Shown here: positions 43,587 through 53,434 of the stretch, piece by piece | Layout: the number at the start of each line of letters is the position of its first letter | Numbering within the stretch: the first letter of the stretch is position 1 | DNA from: an uncultured Clostridia bacterium | Lineage (GTDB): Bacteria; Bacillota; Clostridia; Peptostreptococcales; Anaerovoracaceae | Reading direction: 5' to 3' | DNA: 64,000 nucleotides | Assembly (NCBI GenBank): GCA_934271235.1 | Contig: CAKQQT010000007.1 | Span: 1-64,000 of the forward strand | Notes under the pieces: generated by a model | The model's input: the letters and a program-made list of their open reading frames with translations, nothing else | Told to the model about the DNA's origin: nothing | The model's database searches: none | Position numbers and translations under genes: made by a program

Positions 43587-46226
43587 CTATGCGTTCGCAT
43601 CCTGTTCGGCTTGGACCGCGGCCTGCGCCGCTGCCAATCTGGCGATCGGTACCCGGAACGGAGAGCAGGATACATACTGCAGTCCGATCTGATGACAGAA
43701 CTGAATCGTTTTTGGGTCACCGCCGTGTTCGCCGCAGATCCCCAGTTTGATCTTCGGCCGGGTCTGTCTGCCCAGTTTCACCGCCATTTCTACCAGCTTG
43801 CCGACACCGTCGGTATCCAGCGTGCGGAACGGGTCATCCTTGAGGATCTCCCGCTTCATATAGGTTTCGATCAGCTTGCCCGTATCATCCCGAGATAAGC
43901 CGTAAGTCATCTGCGTCAGATCATTCGTGCCAAAGGAAAAGAACTCCGCCTCCTTTGCGATCTCGTCCGCGGTGATCGCCGCGCGCGGCGTTTCCACCAT
44001 GGTCCCGATCAGGTAATCCAGCGGGATGCCGGCTTCCCGGATGCAGCGCTGTGCGGTCTGTACGATCGTCTGCTTTACATCCTTGAGCTCGGCTTCACTG
44101 CCGACCAGCGGGATCATGATCTCCGGCACCAGATCGCTGCCGGTTTCCTGCTTTACCTCCAGCGCCGCGCCGATGATGGCTTCCGTCTGCATCACCGCGA
44201 TCGCCGGCGAGGTCACCGCCAGCCTGCAGCCGCGATGTCCCAGCATCGGATTGATCTCATGCAGTTCGGAGACCTTGGCTTCCAGCTTTTCGATGCTGAC
44301 GCCCATCAGCTCCGCCACTTCCGCGATCTCGGCTTTCGTCTGCGGCAGGAACTCATGCAGCGGCGGATCCAGAAGCCGGATCGTGACCGGTCTGTCACCC
44401 ATCACAAGGAACAGCTCCTTGAAATCTTTCTGTTGGAACGGCCGGATCGCCTCCAGCGCTTCCGCCTCTTCCTCCGGCGTATCCGCAAGGATCATCCGGC
44501 GGATCGCCGGGATCCGCTCTTCCTCAAAAAACATATGCTCCGTCCGGCAGAGTCCGATACCCTCCGCGCCGAATTCCAGCGCTTGTCTGGCATCTCGCGG
44601 ATTATCCGCGTTGGCTCTGACTTTCAGTTCCCGCAGTTCATCCGCCCATTCCATAACGGTCTCGAAATCGCCGGAAAGCGTCGGCACGACGGTTTTGAGC
44701 CTGCCTGCATAAACTTCGCCGGTATTGCCGTTGAGCGATAGGAAATCGCCCTCGCGATAAACCTTGCCGTCCGCGGTCGTCAGTGTCCGTTCCGCTTCAC
44801 TTACGCGGATATCCGAGCAGCCTGCCACACAGCATTTGCCCATCCCGCGCGCGACAACCGCCGCGTGACTGGTCATGCCGCCTCTGGCGGTCAAAATGCC
44901 CTCAGCCGCGACCATCCCGGCCAGATCTTCCGGAGAAGTCTCCTCTCTGACCAGCAGCACCTTTTGTCCTTTTGCGGCAGCCGCTTCCGCGTCCTCTGCC
45001 GTAAAGCAGAGTCTGCCGCAGCCCGCGCCCGGTGACGCCGCAAGGCCTTTGGCGATCACCTGCGCCGCGGCAAGCTCCGCAGGTTCGAAGGTCGGGTGCA
45101 GCAGCTGGTCGATCTGCTGCGGTTCGATCCTGGTGATCGCCGTCTTCTTATCGATCAGCCCCTCCTGCACCATATCCACCGCGATCTTGACTGCAGCCTG
45201 TGCCGTGCGTTTGCCGTTTCGGGTCTGGAGCATGTATAATTTATTGTTTTCGATCGTGAACTCCATGTCCTGCATATCTTTATAATGCTTTTCCAGAAGT
45301 TCCGCGATGCGGGTAAGGCTCTTGTAGGCTTCCGGAAAGCAGTCCGCCATCTTCTCAATGCCGAGCGGCGTCCGGATACCGGCCACCACATCCTCTCCCT
45401 GCGCGTTTACAAGAAACTCTCCGTAAATTTTGTTTTCACCGGTCGCCGGATCGCGCGTAAACGCCACGCCGGTCCCCGAGGTATCGCCCATATTGCCGAA
45501 TACCATCGACTGTACGTTGACTGCCGTGCCGATACTCGACGGGATCCCGTTCAGTCTGCGGTACAGGATCGCCCGATCGTTGTTCCAGGAGCGGAAGACC
45601 GCCTGAATCGCCGCCAGCAGCTGCTGCTTCGGGTCCTGCGGGAACGGCTTGCCGCTTTCCGCTTCGACCATCTGCCGGTAAGCGCGGATCACAGCCTCCA
45701 GATCTTCGCTTGTCAGATCAACATCGAATTTTGCATGGGCTTTTTCTTTCTGACCGTCAAAGATGCGGTCAAATTTTGTTTTGGGGATGCCGAGTACGAC
45801 ATCTCCGAACATTTGGATGAAGCGGCGGTAACTGTCCAGCGCGAATCTCCGGCTGCCGGTCAGTAAAGCTAACCCTTCCGTGCTTTCATCGTTGAGGCCG
45901 AGGTTCAGGATCGTATCCATCATACCGGGCATGGAAACCGCGGCGCCGGAGCGCACGGAAACCAACAGCGGGTTTTCCTTGCTCCCGAACGTCTTTCCGG
46001 TCACATGCTCCAGATCCTGGATCTTTTCCGCGATCTCGGCGCGAATGTCATCTGCGATCGTCTTGTTTTCCTCATAATAGCGGCTGCACGCTTCTGTAGT
46101 GACCGTAAAGCCAAACGGGACCGGCAGGCCGATCCTGCTCATTTCCGCGAGATTTGCCCCTTTTCCTCCGAGCAGCTCCCGCATCTCCTTTGAGCCCTCA
46201 TTAAATGAGTAGACGAATTTTTTCAT
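43587..46226 (-). CDS. ppdK: Pyruvate, phosphate dikinase
   Basis: A full-length 879-residue enzyme that interconverts pyruvate, ATP and phosphate with PEP, AMP and pyrophosphate, used in pyrophosphate-linked glycolysis of anaerobes. Domains in order are an ATP-grasp nucleotide-binding domain (GGKGANLAEM at the start), a central phosphohistidine domain with GGMTSHAAVVARG (His454, and the regulatory Thr452) and a C-terminal PEP-binding TIM barrel with FSFGTNDLTQMTYG. No PEP synthase-type shortening is seen. It follows glyS by 18 nt, matching the order seen in clostridia. Confidence 0.97.
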   Translation of the reverse strand: MKKFVYSFNEGSKEMRELLGGKGANLAEMSRIGLPVPFGFTVTTEACSRYYEENKTIADDIRAEIAEKIQDLEHVTGKTFGSKENPLLVSVRSGAAVSMPGMMDTILNLGLNDESTEGLALLTGSRRFALDSYRRFIQMFGDVVLGIPKTKFDRIFDGQKEKAHAKFDVDLTSEDLEAVIRAYRQMVEAESGKPFPQDPKQQLLAAIQAVFRSWNNDRAILYRRLNGIPSSIGTAVNVQSMVFGNMGDTSGTGVAFTRDPATGENKIYGEFLVNAQGEDVVAGIRTPLGIEKMADCFPEAYKSLTRIAELLEKHYKDMQDMEFTIENNKLYMLQTRNGKRTAQAAVKIAVDMVQEGLIDKKTAITRIEPQQIDQLLHPTFEPAELAAAQVIAKGLAASPGAGCGRLCFTAEDAEAAAAKGQKVLLVREETSPEDLAGMVAAEGILTARGGMTSHAAVVARGMGKCCVAGCSDIRVSEAERTLTTADGKVYREGDFLSLNGNTGEVYAGRLKTVVPTLSGDFETVMEWADELRELKVRANADNPRDARQALEFGAEGIGLCRTEHMFFEEERIPAIRRMILADTPEEEAEALEAIRPFQQKDFKELFLVMGDRPVTIRLLDPPLHEFLPQTKAEIAEVAELMGVSIEKLEAKVSELHEINPMLGHRGCRLAVTSPAIAVMQTEAIIGAALEVKQETGSDLVPEIMIPLVGSEAELKDVKQTIVQTAQRCIREAGIPLDYLIGTMVETPRAAITADEIAKEAEFFSFGTNDLTQMTYGLSRDDTGKLIETYMKREILKDDPFRTLDTDGVGKLVEMAVKLGRQTRPKIKLGICGEHGGDPKTIQFCHQIGLQYVSCSPFRVPIARLAAAQAAVQAEQDANA

Positions 46227-46244
46227 GTTGCTCCACTTCCGTCA

Positions 46245-47657
46245 TTAAAATGACAATCTTTCCTCGATATAGGAACGAACTTCGGAAACCGGGATCCGGA
46301 CCTGCTCCATCGTGTCTCTGTCACGAATGGTCACGCAGCCGTCAACTTCTGTGTCAAAGTCAACACAGATGCAGAACGGCGTTCCGATCTCGTCTTCTCT
46401 TCTGTATCGTTTGCCGATCGAACCTGCCGCGTCGTAATCGACCATGAAGTACTTGGAAAGTTCTTCGTGGATCGGTTCCGCAACCGGTGCCAGCTTCTTT
46501 GCCAGCGGCAGGACCGCTGCCTTGAACGGCGCCAGAGCCGGATGGAATTTCATGACTACGCGCACGTCTTCCTTGCCGTTGGCGTCAGTCAGGACTTCTT
46601 CATGATAAGCGTTGCACAGGAAGGCCAGCACGCTTCTTTCCACACCCAGCGACGGTTCGATGACGTAAGGGATATAGTGTTCATTCTTATCCTGATCGAA
46701 ATAGGTCAGGTCCTGTCCGGAGGTGTTCTGATGCTGCGTCAGGTCATAGTCCGTACGGTCAGCAACGCCCCAGAGTTCGCCCCAGCCGAACGGGAATCTG
46801 AATTCAAAGTCCGTGGTCGCCTTGGAGTAGAAGCAGAGCTCTTCCGGGCTGTGATCACGGAGTCTGAGGTTTTCGTCTTTGATGCCTAAGGAAAGCAGCC
46901 AGTTGTGGCAAAAGCTTCTCCAATAGTCGAACCATTCCAGATCGGTCCCCGGTTCGCAGAAGAATTCCAGTTCCATCTGCTCGAATTCACGTACACGGAA
47001 AATGAAGTTGCCCGGCGTGATCTCGTTACGGAAGGATTTACCGATCTGGCCGATGCCGAACGGGATCTTCTTGCGGGAAGTTCTCTGTACATTCTTGAAG
47101 TTGACGAAAATACCCTGTGCGGTCTCCGGGCGCAGATATAATTCGGACTTGGAATCCTCGGTAACGCCCTGGAATGTCTTGAACATCAGGTTGAACTGGC
47201 GGATACCGGTAAAATCGGTCTTGCCGCAGTCCGGACAAGGGATGTTGTGCTCAGCGATGTACTTTTCGAGTTCTTCATTGCTCCAGCCGTCGACGACGAT
47301 CTCCGGCATGCCGTTGGCTGCATGGAAATCTTCGATCAGTTTGTCCGCGCGGAATCTGGACTTGCAGGCCTTGCAGTCTACCAGCGGGTCGGAGAATCCG
47401 CCCACGTGTCCGGATGCCACCCAGGTCTGCGGGTTCATCAGGATCGCAGCGTCGAGACCGACATTGTACTTGGATTCCTGTACGAACTTTCTCCACCAGG
47501 CGTTCTTGACATTCTTTTTCAGTTCTGCGCCCAGCGGACCGTAATCCCATGTATTCGCCAGACCGCCGTAAATTTCGGAGCCCGGATAGACAAACCCTCT
47601 GTTCTTGGCAAGGGCAACGATTTTTTCCATTGTTACTTCTCTGTTTACATCGCTCAT
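46245..47657 (-). CDS. glyS: Glycyl-tRNA synthetase (single-chain, dimeric type)
   Basis: A 470-residue class II synthetase that charges tRNA-Gly. It shows the family start [29 protein letters not shown] region (residues about 20-45), class II motif 2 [29 protein letters not shown] sequence, motif 3 [13 protein letters not shown], and a C-terminal anticodon-binding domain. It is the alpha2 form, not the alpha2-beta2 GlyQ/GlyS pair of Bacillus. No T-box leader is visible in the short gap before it. Confidence 0.95.
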   Translation of the reverse strand: MSDVNREVTMEKIVALAKNRGFVYPGSEIYGGLANTWDYGPLGAELKKNVKNAWWRKFVQESKYNVGLDAAILMNPQTWVASGHVGGFSDPLVDCKACKSRFRADKLIEDFHAANGMPEIVVDGWSNEELEKYIAEHNIPCPDCGKTDFTGIRQFNLMFKTFQGVTEDSKSELYLRPETAQGIFVNFKNVQRTSRKKIPFGIGQIGKSFRNEITPGNFIFRVREFEQMELEFFCEPGTDLEWFDYWRSFCHNWLLSLGIKDENLRLRDHSPEELCFYSKATTDFEFRFPFGWGELWGVADRTDYDLTQHQNTSGQDLTYFDQDKNEHYIPYVIEPSLGVERSVLAFLCNAYHEEVLTDANGKEDVRVVMKFHPALAPFKAAVLPLAKKLAPVAEPIHEELSKYFMVDYDAAGSIGKRYRREDEIGTPFCICVDFDTEVDGCVTIRDRDTMEQVRIPVSEVRSYIEERLSF

Positions 47658-47691
47658 GTTCTCTAAACCTACCTATCTTTCTTTTTTGCTT

Positions 47692-48642
47692 TTATTTTTC
47701 TTCCGGAGCTTCGGATGTTTCCTCCGCTGCTGCCGCTTCCGGCGCAGGCTCGGCTTTTTCTTCCTCTGCTGCGGGTTCTTCCTGTTCTTCTTTTTTCTTG
47801 CCGGAGAAAATACTCCAGAATCCGCCTTTTTCCTTTGTCTTCTCGGTGACGGTCTCTTTGACGTCTTCATAAGCGTCTTCCACGGTCTCGCTGATCTTCT
47901 CCGCGGCTTCTCCTGCCTTTTCGGCTGCGGCGGTAGCCATATCGCCTGCGGCGTCGCTGAGATTATCGCAGAAGTCTTCTACTTTTTCACAGAACGCTTC
48001 CCAGTTCTCGGAGTCTGCTTCCTCCGCGTCCGCGTCGGCTTCTTCTCTCTTTGCCTTGAATTCGTGATACTTATCAGCTGCGGCGTCTTTGAGCGTGTTA
48101 TAGGTCTCCGTGCCTTTTTCCACGACATCATTGACAACGTTCGGCGCTTTTTCCTTAACGTTGTTGACGACATCGGTCCCCTTTGCCATCAAGCCGTCAA
48201 AGACTACAGAGCCTTTTTCTTTGGCGTCACTGGCGAAATTTTCCGCCTTGCCGGTGATGTCGATCACCTTGCCGTCGGTCGTCGTCAGTTCGATCCGGCA
48301 CTTGAATCCAAATGCCGCAACAGCTGCCGCGATCACGCCCCAAGGTGCCACGATCGCCCCTACGACACCGACATTGACCGGAACATTGACGATCGTTGCG
48401 TCATCTTTTTTTACGGTGATCTTGGAAACATTCCCCTTTTTCACAAGCTCCTTGATCTTTTCCACGGTTTCCGCAGCAAAGTCGCTTGCTTTCGTTCCCG
48501 GTTTTACATCAACCGTTTCTTCGATAGCGATGATCGCGTCGACCACGCTGCCGTCAGCAGCTTCGAGCGCTTCTTTCGCCTCTTTGTAAGATACGCCGGT
48601 TCTGTCTTTGACCAGTTCGATTTTTTCCAATGTGATTTCCAT
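47692..48642 (-). CDS. DUF4342 domain protein with N-terminal UBA-like helices and long acidic helical tail
   Basis: A 316-residue protein. Residues 1-45 (LVKDRTGVSYKEAKEALEAA) look like a UBA/TS-N three-helix fold. A hydrophobic, partly membrane-like DUF4342 core (VGVVGAIVAPWGVIAAAVAA, about residue 95) and a beta segment follow. The last 170 residues are amphipathic alanine/glutamate/lysine-rich helices (AAEKAGEAAEKISETVEDAY) ending in an alanine/glutamate/proline-rich tail. AAGGAGG precedes the ATG. The function of the family is unknown. It lies between recO and glyS, where Bacillus has other genes. Confidence 0.8.
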   Translation of the reverse strand: MEITLEKIELVKDRTGVSYKEAKEALEAADGSVVDAIIAIEETVDVKPGTKASDFAAETVEKIKELVKKGNVSKITVKKDDATIVNVPVNVGVVGAIVAPWGVIAAAVAAFGFKCRIELTTTDGKVIDITGKAENFASDAKEKGSVVFDGLMAKGTDVVNNVKEKAPNVVNDVVEKGTETYNTLKDAAADKYHEFKAKREEADADAEEADSENWEAFCEKVEDFCDNLSDAAGDMATAAAEKAGEAAEKISETVEDAYEDVKETVTEKTKEKGGFWSIFSGKKKEEQEEPAAEEEKAEPAPEAAAAEETSEAPEEK

Positions 48643-48658
48643 TTCAATACCTCCTTAA

Positions 48659-49423
48659 TCAAGTTAACGGACTCCGTAAGAAGTCTTCGCTTTTTAATTT
48701 TTCCACGCCGAAATGATAGGCCAGCCAGCTTCTCAGGATCGCGTGGAGTTTTTTGAATATTTCATCTTCCAGCGCGATCTTTTCAAAGGCTCCGAAAGAT
48801 TCTTTCCGAAAATATTTCAATATATTTACTATATCAAAATTCGTGTCATAAATCAATGGTTCTTTGTCCGGGTCCTCCGCGAGATGCCGCGCGCAGTCCG
48901 CGCAGATCATGCCGCCCTCCTCTACGCTGAAAAAGCGGTTTGCGCCTGCTTTGCCGCATACGCTGCATCCGTCAAGCCGCGGCATCGTCCCGAGCGCAGC
49001 GATCGCTTTGACCACATACGCCTCGACCAGCGTCTCCTGCCTTTTGCTCCGCGCCTCCAGCGCGTCCAAAAACTCCAGCAGCAGCCGGAACAGCGCCGGC
49101 TGCGGCAGTTCATCCGCCAGCAGCTTTTCGGTCAGCTCCAGCACATAAGACGCCGCCATGTATTTGTCCAGATCTTCTCCGATGCCGTAATAGCTCTTGA
49201 GGACCTGGGCATGGTTCAGATTATAGGTTTCCCGTGACTTGAACAATTCATAGTTTCCATAGGTAAAAGGCCGCTGCGGCAATGCCGACTTGTTTTTTCC
49301 GCTTTCCGCGAGATTGCTGCCGACGCTGATCTTGCCGTATTTTCGTGAAAACAGCAGCAGCATGCGCCGTCCGTTGACTGTCCGGACCTGCCGCAGAACG
49401 ATGGCTTCTGTATCGGTAAGCAT
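48659..49423 (-). CDS. recO: DNA repair protein RecO
   Basis: A 254-residue recombination mediator that helps load RecA onto SSB-coated DNA with RecR. It has an N-terminal OB fold (TEAIVLRQVRTVNGRRMLLLF), a helical domain with YVLELTEKLL, and a C-terminal zinc finger with CSVCGK and CADC. Length is typical. It follows era by 8 nt, the conserved era-recO pair. Confidence 0.93.
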   Translation of the reverse strand: MLTDTEAIVLRQVRTVNGRRMLLLFSRKYGKISVGSNLAESGKNKSALPQRPFTYGNYELFKSRETYNLNHAQVLKSYYGIGEDLDKYMAASYVLELTEKLLADELPQPALFRLLLEFLDALEARSKRQETLVEAYVVKAIAALGTMPRLDGCSVCGKAGANRFFSVEEGGMICADCARHLAEDPDKEPLIYDTNFDIVNILKYFRKESFGAFEKIALEDEIFKKLHAILRSWLAYHFGVEKLKSEDFLRSPLT

Positions 49424-49431
49424 ACGATCAC

Positions 49432-50334
49432 CTACATCTCTTTATACCCGAAATTTGACAGAGCAAAATCGGAATCTCGCCAGTTTTCTTTAATTTTGAC
49501 CCAAAGCTCCAGATAGACCTTGCTGCCCAGCAGCGCTTCGATCTCCAGCCGCGCGCTCTTGCCGATGCCTTTGAGCTTGCGTCCCTGTTTGCCGATGATG
49601 ATGGCCTTGTGCGACTTGCGCTCGCAGTAGATGACGGCGCTGATGCGCGTCAGGTTCTTTTCCTCTTTATATTGCTCGATCTCGACCGCCACGCCGTGCG
49701 GTACTTCGTCTTCCAGATACAAAAGTACCTTTTCGCGGATGATCTCGCTGACGATGAAACGTTCCGGATGGTCGGTCACCATATCTTCCGGGAAGTACAT
49801 CGGTCCTTCCTCGAGAAAATCCCGCAGGCGCAGGAGCAGTTTATCGACGTTTTTGCCTTCCAGCGCGGAGATGCCGAAGATGTCGTCAAACACGCCCATC
49901 CGGCTGTATTCCTCGTAGATCGCCTGAAAATCCTCCGGTTTCATCTGGTCGATCTTGTTGATGATGAGGATCTTCGGCGTTTTGACCTCCTGCAGCATGT
50001 TGAGGATGTAGCGGTCTCCCGGTCCTTTGTCCAGCTTGCTGTCGACCAGGAACAGCACCACTTCCGTTTCCTTGAACGTATTGACGGCGGACTCGGTCAT
50101 CAGTTCGCCCAGCTTGCTGTGCGGTTTGTGGATGCCGGGCGTGTCGATGAACACCATCTGCACGCCTTTGTCGTGATCTCCCTCCGGAATGTCCGTATAA
50201 ATACCGCGTATCGTGTTGCGGGTCGTCTGCGGCTTGCTGGACGTGATAGCGATCTTTTCTCCGAGGATCGCATTGAGCAGCGTTGATTTGCCGACATTCG
50301 GCCGTCCGATAATTCCTATAAATCCTGTTTTCAA
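49432..50334 (-). CDS. era: GTPase Era
   Basis: A 300-residue ribosome assembly GTPase that binds 16S rRNA. G1 is GRPNVGKS, the G3 region holds DTPGIHKPHSKL, and G4 is NKID. A C-terminal KH domain (AIIIGKQGRKLKGIGKSAR) follows. The frame stays open upstream, but a TTG at 50334, preceded by AAAGGA at 8 nt, gives the family-typical length and start KTGFIGIIGRPNVG. It lies between cdd and recO as in Bacillus. Confidence 0.95.
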   Translation of the reverse strand: MKTGFIGIIGRPNVGKSTLLNAILGEKIAITSSKPQTTRNTIRGIYTDIPEGDHDKGVQMVFIDTPGIHKPHSKLGELMTESAVNTFKETEVVLFLVDSKLDKGPGDRYILNMLQEVKTPKILIINKIDQMKPEDFQAIYEEYSRMGVFDDIFGISALEGKNVDKLLLRLRDFLEEGPMYFPEDMVTDHPERFIVSEIIREKVLLYLEDEVPHGVAVEIEQYKEEKNLTRISAVIYCERKSHKAIIIGKQGRKLKGIGKSARLEIEALLGSKVYLELWVKIKENWRDSDFALSNFGYKEM

Positions 50335-50393
50335 TCTGTATTTCCTTTCGTTTTTCCTTTCGCGTTGCACAGCGCAGAGCGCAGCGCGCGCCG

Positions 50394-50774
50394 TTACAGC
50401 CGGAAGCCCTCCGGCAGGATCTCTTCCATGGTATAAACACGCAGACTTTCTTCGTCATCGCCGGAGATGATCTTAAAGTCGTCGTCGCAGAACTCTTTCA
50501 TGAACTGTCTGCAGATGCCGCACGGCCAAGCCGTTCCTTCGGAGCTGACGATGGCGATGGCTTCAAATTCCATGCTTCCCTCGGAGATCGCCTTGACAAA
50601 CGCGGTCCGCTCCGCGCAGATGGTCGCGCCGAAGGAGGAATTTTCCACATTGCAGCCGGTAAACACCTCTCCGTCCTTGGTCAGCAGTGCCGCGCCCACC
50701 CGGAACTTTGAAAACGGCGCATACGCCCGCGGCAGCATTTCCTTCGCCATTAAAAATAGATCTCTGTACATCAT
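50394..50774 (-). CDS. cdd: Cytidine deaminase
   Basis: A 126-residue zinc enzyme converting cytidine or deoxycytidine to uridine forms for pyrimidine salvage. It has the catalytic CAERTA motif (zinc Cys and catalytic Glu) and the second zinc motif PCGICRQ, with the substrate-binding NVENSSFG. It belongs to the small tetrameric form. GGAGG overlaps the end of ybeY, so translation is coupled. Confidence 0.96.
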   Translation of the reverse strand: MMYRDLFLMAKEMLPRAYAPFSKFRVGAALLTKDGEVFTGCNVENSSFGATICAERTAFVKAISEGSMEFEAIAIVSSEGTAWPCGICRQFMKEFCDDDFKIISGDDEESLRVYTMEEILPEGFRL

Positions 50775-50775
50775 T

Positions 50776-51264
50776 TTATACCTCCTGTTCCGATACCGCC
50801 TCGCGCGGGATCTCCATATAAGTCATGATCGCTTCTTCCCTTGCCCGCATGCGCTTTTTCTCGTCTTCCTCTTCGTGATCGTACCCCAAAAGATGCAGCA
50901 CGCTGTGCACGAACAGATAGATGATCTCCCGTTCAAAGGAATGTCCGAATTCCTTGGCCTGTTCCTCGGCCCGGTCTTTGCAGATGACTACATCGCCTAA
51001 GCAGATCTCTCCGACTTCCGGCAGTTCCTCCGCAAGGTCCGCGAACTGAGGAAAAGATAGAACGTCGGTCACGCGGTCGATGCCGCGGTATTCCCGGTTC
51101 AGACTTTGGATCTCATCCGGCTGCACAAAGGTCACGCTGATCTCGCAGTGCTCCGGTTCCAGTCCGAAAACATCTTCGCTTTCGACGGCGTACTCTGCCG
51201 CCCGTATCATTTTATCGAGGATCTCTTCGGTGACGACTTGTCCCTCTTCAAAATATAGTTCCAT
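50776..51264 (-). CDS. ybeY: Endoribonuclease YbeY (16S rRNA maturation)
   Basis: A 162-residue metallo-endoribonuclease with the zinc motif [18 protein letters not shown] near residue 120, where the three histidines coordinate metal. It takes part in 16S rRNA 3' processing and ribosome quality control. It starts 1 nt after the phoH stop. The genes pgpH and dgkA that often flank ybeY in Bacillus are absent, making phoH-ybeY-cdd directly contiguous. Confidence 0.94.
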   Translation of the reverse strand: MELYFEEGQVVTEEILDKMIRAAEYAVESEDVFGLEPEHCEISVTFVQPDEIQSLNREYRGIDRVTDVLSFPQFADLAEELPEVGEICLGDVVICKDRAEEQAKEFGHSFEREIIYLFVHSVLHLLGYDHEEEDEKKRMRAREEAIMTYMEIPREAVSEQEV

Positions 51265-52245
51265 TTATCGTTCCTCCTGCAGTTCCTCCGGATGTTTCTG
51301 ATAGAACTGCTCGTAAGCGTTGATGATCTTCCGCACCAGTTCATGCCGTACCACATCCGTATCTTTCAGGTAGCAAAAATCGATGTCTCTGACATTTTTG
51401 AGCACGCGTTCCGCCTCCACCAGCCCGGACTTTTTGCCGCGCGGCAGGTCGATCTGCGTGATATCGCCGGTCACCACGACCTTGGATCCGAAACCCATAC
51501 GGGTCAAAAACATCTTCATCTGCTCACGCGTCGTGTTCTGTGCTTCATCCAATATGATAAAGGAATTATCGAGCGTGCGTCCCCGCATATATGCCAGCGG
51601 TACGACCTCGATGACTTCCTTTTCCTTGAGCCTGAGGGCCGCGTCCCGGCCGAGCACATCGTAGAGCGCGTCGTACAGAGGCCGCAGATACGGATCGACT
51701 TTATCCTGCAGGTCGCCCGGCAGGAAGCCCAGACGTTCGCCCGCCTCTACGGCCGGCCGCGCCAGGATGATCTTCTGCACTTCCTTATTTTTGTAGGCGT
51801 TGACCGCCATCGCGACGGCGATATAGGTCTTGCCGGTGCCGGCCGGCCCGATCCCGAACACCACATCCTTCTTGCGGATGCTGTCGACATAGTATTTCTG
51901 TCCGATGGTCTTCGGCTTGAGCGGCCGCCCGTTATGTGTAAAGCAGATCACATCCCGGTTCACCTTGCTTTCCCGATAGGATACGCCCTCGTTTTTGAGG
52001 CTGATGACGTAGAGGACTTTCTGCTTATCCAGTTTTTCTCCGTTTTCCAGAATGCTGCTCAGTTCGCCGAGCAGGGCTTCTGCGCTCTCCAGCGTGTCTT
52101 CCCGATCACCTTTGAGGATGAGGTCATCCTCCCGCTGGATCATTTCGACGCCGGTCGCTTCTTGAATGAGATTGAGGTTGACGTCCAGATTGCCAAAAAG
52201 CTCTGTGCGGTCAATCTCGCTGCTGATCTGAATTTTGCGTTCCAA
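51265..52245 (-). CDS. phoH: PhoH family ATPase
   Basis: A protein of about 326 residues with a small N-terminal KH-like region and a PhoH ATPase domain: GPAGTGKTYIAVAMA (Walker A, about residue 135), RPAVEAGERLGFLPGD, and FIILDEAQNTT (Walker B). It is probably an RNA helicase/ATPase acting with YbeY. The first in-frame TTG sits only 1 nt after the GGAG; the TTG two codons later (52245) has a 7-nt spacer and is preferred. It overlaps the end of yqfD by 35 nt. Confidence 0.93.
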   Translation of the reverse strand: MERKIQISSEIDRTELFGNLDVNLNLIQEATGVEMIQREDDLILKGDREDTLESAEALLGELSSILENGEKLDKQKVLYVISLKNEGVSYRESKVNRDVICFTHNGRPLKPKTIGQKYYVDSIRKKDVVFGIGPAGTGKTYIAVAMAVNAYKNKEVQKIILARPAVEAGERLGFLPGDLQDKVDPYLRPLYDALYDVLGRDAALRLKEKEVIEVVPLAYMRGRTLDNSFIILDEAQNTTREQMKMFLTRMGFGSKVVVTGDITQIDLPRGKKSGLVEAERVLKNVRDIDFCYLKDTDVVRHELVRKIINAYEQFYQKHPEELQEER

Positions 52246-53434
52246 ATTCAATCTCCTGTTCTTTTCCGATTTGTTGGCGGACCTCCAAGGTCACACCTAC
52301 TTCTATTATATTTTCTTTTTGCGTAAAATTCAAACTTTTCTTTACAATTTCAGCGTTTTCCGGCAAATTTTCTTTGGCCCAGATGCGGATCTGCTGTTCC
52401 GCCTTTGCTTTCGCCTGTTTTTGGCTCTTTTCGACCCGATCCGCAACCACCGCCGCGCCGCCCGGCGCGCTGTCCTCTGCGCCCCGGCCGCCCTGCTCGC
52501 TGCCTTGTTCGCCGGCCTTCTCTGCGTCCTGCTCTGCCTGCCCGGTCTGCTCACCCGCAACCTGCGCGCTGCGCAGATACCGTTCCTGCCGGAAGGTCAG
52601 CCGATACGGTACGCGCGCCCAAACCTCGCCCTGCGCGCGTACATAATATTCTTTCGGCGCGTTTTCCTCGAACGTGGTCGGCTCGATCGGGATCTGTCCG
52701 CGGATCAGCACCTGCCCTTTCTTGACGTAGTCGCCCGGCTCCGCCATCGCATCGCCCCAGACCGGGTCGATGCGCTCGATATAGCCGCCGCGGGCGGCCA
52801 CGATGTCGCAATAGCCGTCCCGGTCCTCAGGCGCCGGGATGAACAGGTCTTCCTCTTCCGCCGAAAGCTCCGTTTCCCCACGGATGATCTTATGGCCGGT
52901 CTCCGCGACTTCCAGCAGCACCAATCTGCCGTCGTACACAAGCCGCACCCACATGATCTGCGGAAAACGCGCGAACACCGCCGCTTCCGCCTTTTCCCAA
53001 TCGATGCCCGGACGATAGACGCCCTCCCGGACGCCGGATTCCGCAAGGCAGGCACGCAGTTCGGATTCCGGGATCGCGCGGTAACCGTCAACCTCGATCG
53101 CCGCGACAAAAAAAGATTCCCCGATCACGATCGCCGCCGCCAGCAGGATCCCCACCGGAAGCATCGGCCGCTTCCGCATCCGGCGTACCCGATAAACGCC
53201 GCCCTGCCGTTTCCGTGTTGTGATGCGGTATCTCGCTCCGCCGAGTTTTTTTAAGCGCTTTAAGTCGCAGGACGCGATCTCAGCCTGCGCTTCTGTTTCC
53301 GCATGCATCCGCACATTCCGCAGCAGGATCCCGTTTTTCGCGGCGGCGTCCAGCAGCTTGCCGATCTGAAACCCCTCAATGCGGACTTCAACCCGGTCGC
53401 TATAAAAATTCCACTTTTTGAATCTTTCCTTCAA
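52211..53434 (-). CDS. yqfD: Sporulation protein YqfD
   Basis: A membrane protein of about 407 residues required for sporulation. It has an N-terminal cytoplasmic domain (KKWNFYSDRVEVRIEGFQIG), one transmembrane helix (about residues 90-110, MLPVGILLAAAIVIG), and a large extracytoplasmic domain with IMWVRLVYDGRLVLLEVAE. A low-complexity Gln/Glu/Gly/Ala insert at about 310-345 (GEQGSEQGGRGAEDSAPGG) is unusual. The TTG at 53434 has AGGGGAG at 8 nt; a GTG six codons earlier is the alternative. It overlaps yqfC by 35 nt. Confidence 0.9.
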   Translation of the reverse strand: MKERFKKWNFYSDRVEVRIEGFQIGKLLDAAAKNGILLRNVRMHAETEAQAEIASCDLKRLKKLGGARYRITTRKRQGGVYRVRRMRKRPMLPVGILLAAAIVIGESFFVAAIEVDGYRAIPESELRACLAESGVREGVYRPGIDWEKAEAAVFARFPQIMWVRLVYDGRLVLLEVAETGHKIIRGETELSAEEEDLFIPAPEDRDGYCDIVAARGGYIERIDPVWGDAMAEPGDYVKKGQVLIRGQIPIEPTTFEENAPKEYYVRAQGEVWARVPYRLTFRQERYLRSAQVAGEQTGQAEQDAEKAGEQGSEQGGRGAEDSAPGGAAVVADRVEKSQKQAKAKAEQQIRIWAKENLPENAEIVKKSLNFTQKENIIEVGVTLEVRQQIGKEQEIEFGTQNSDQQRD

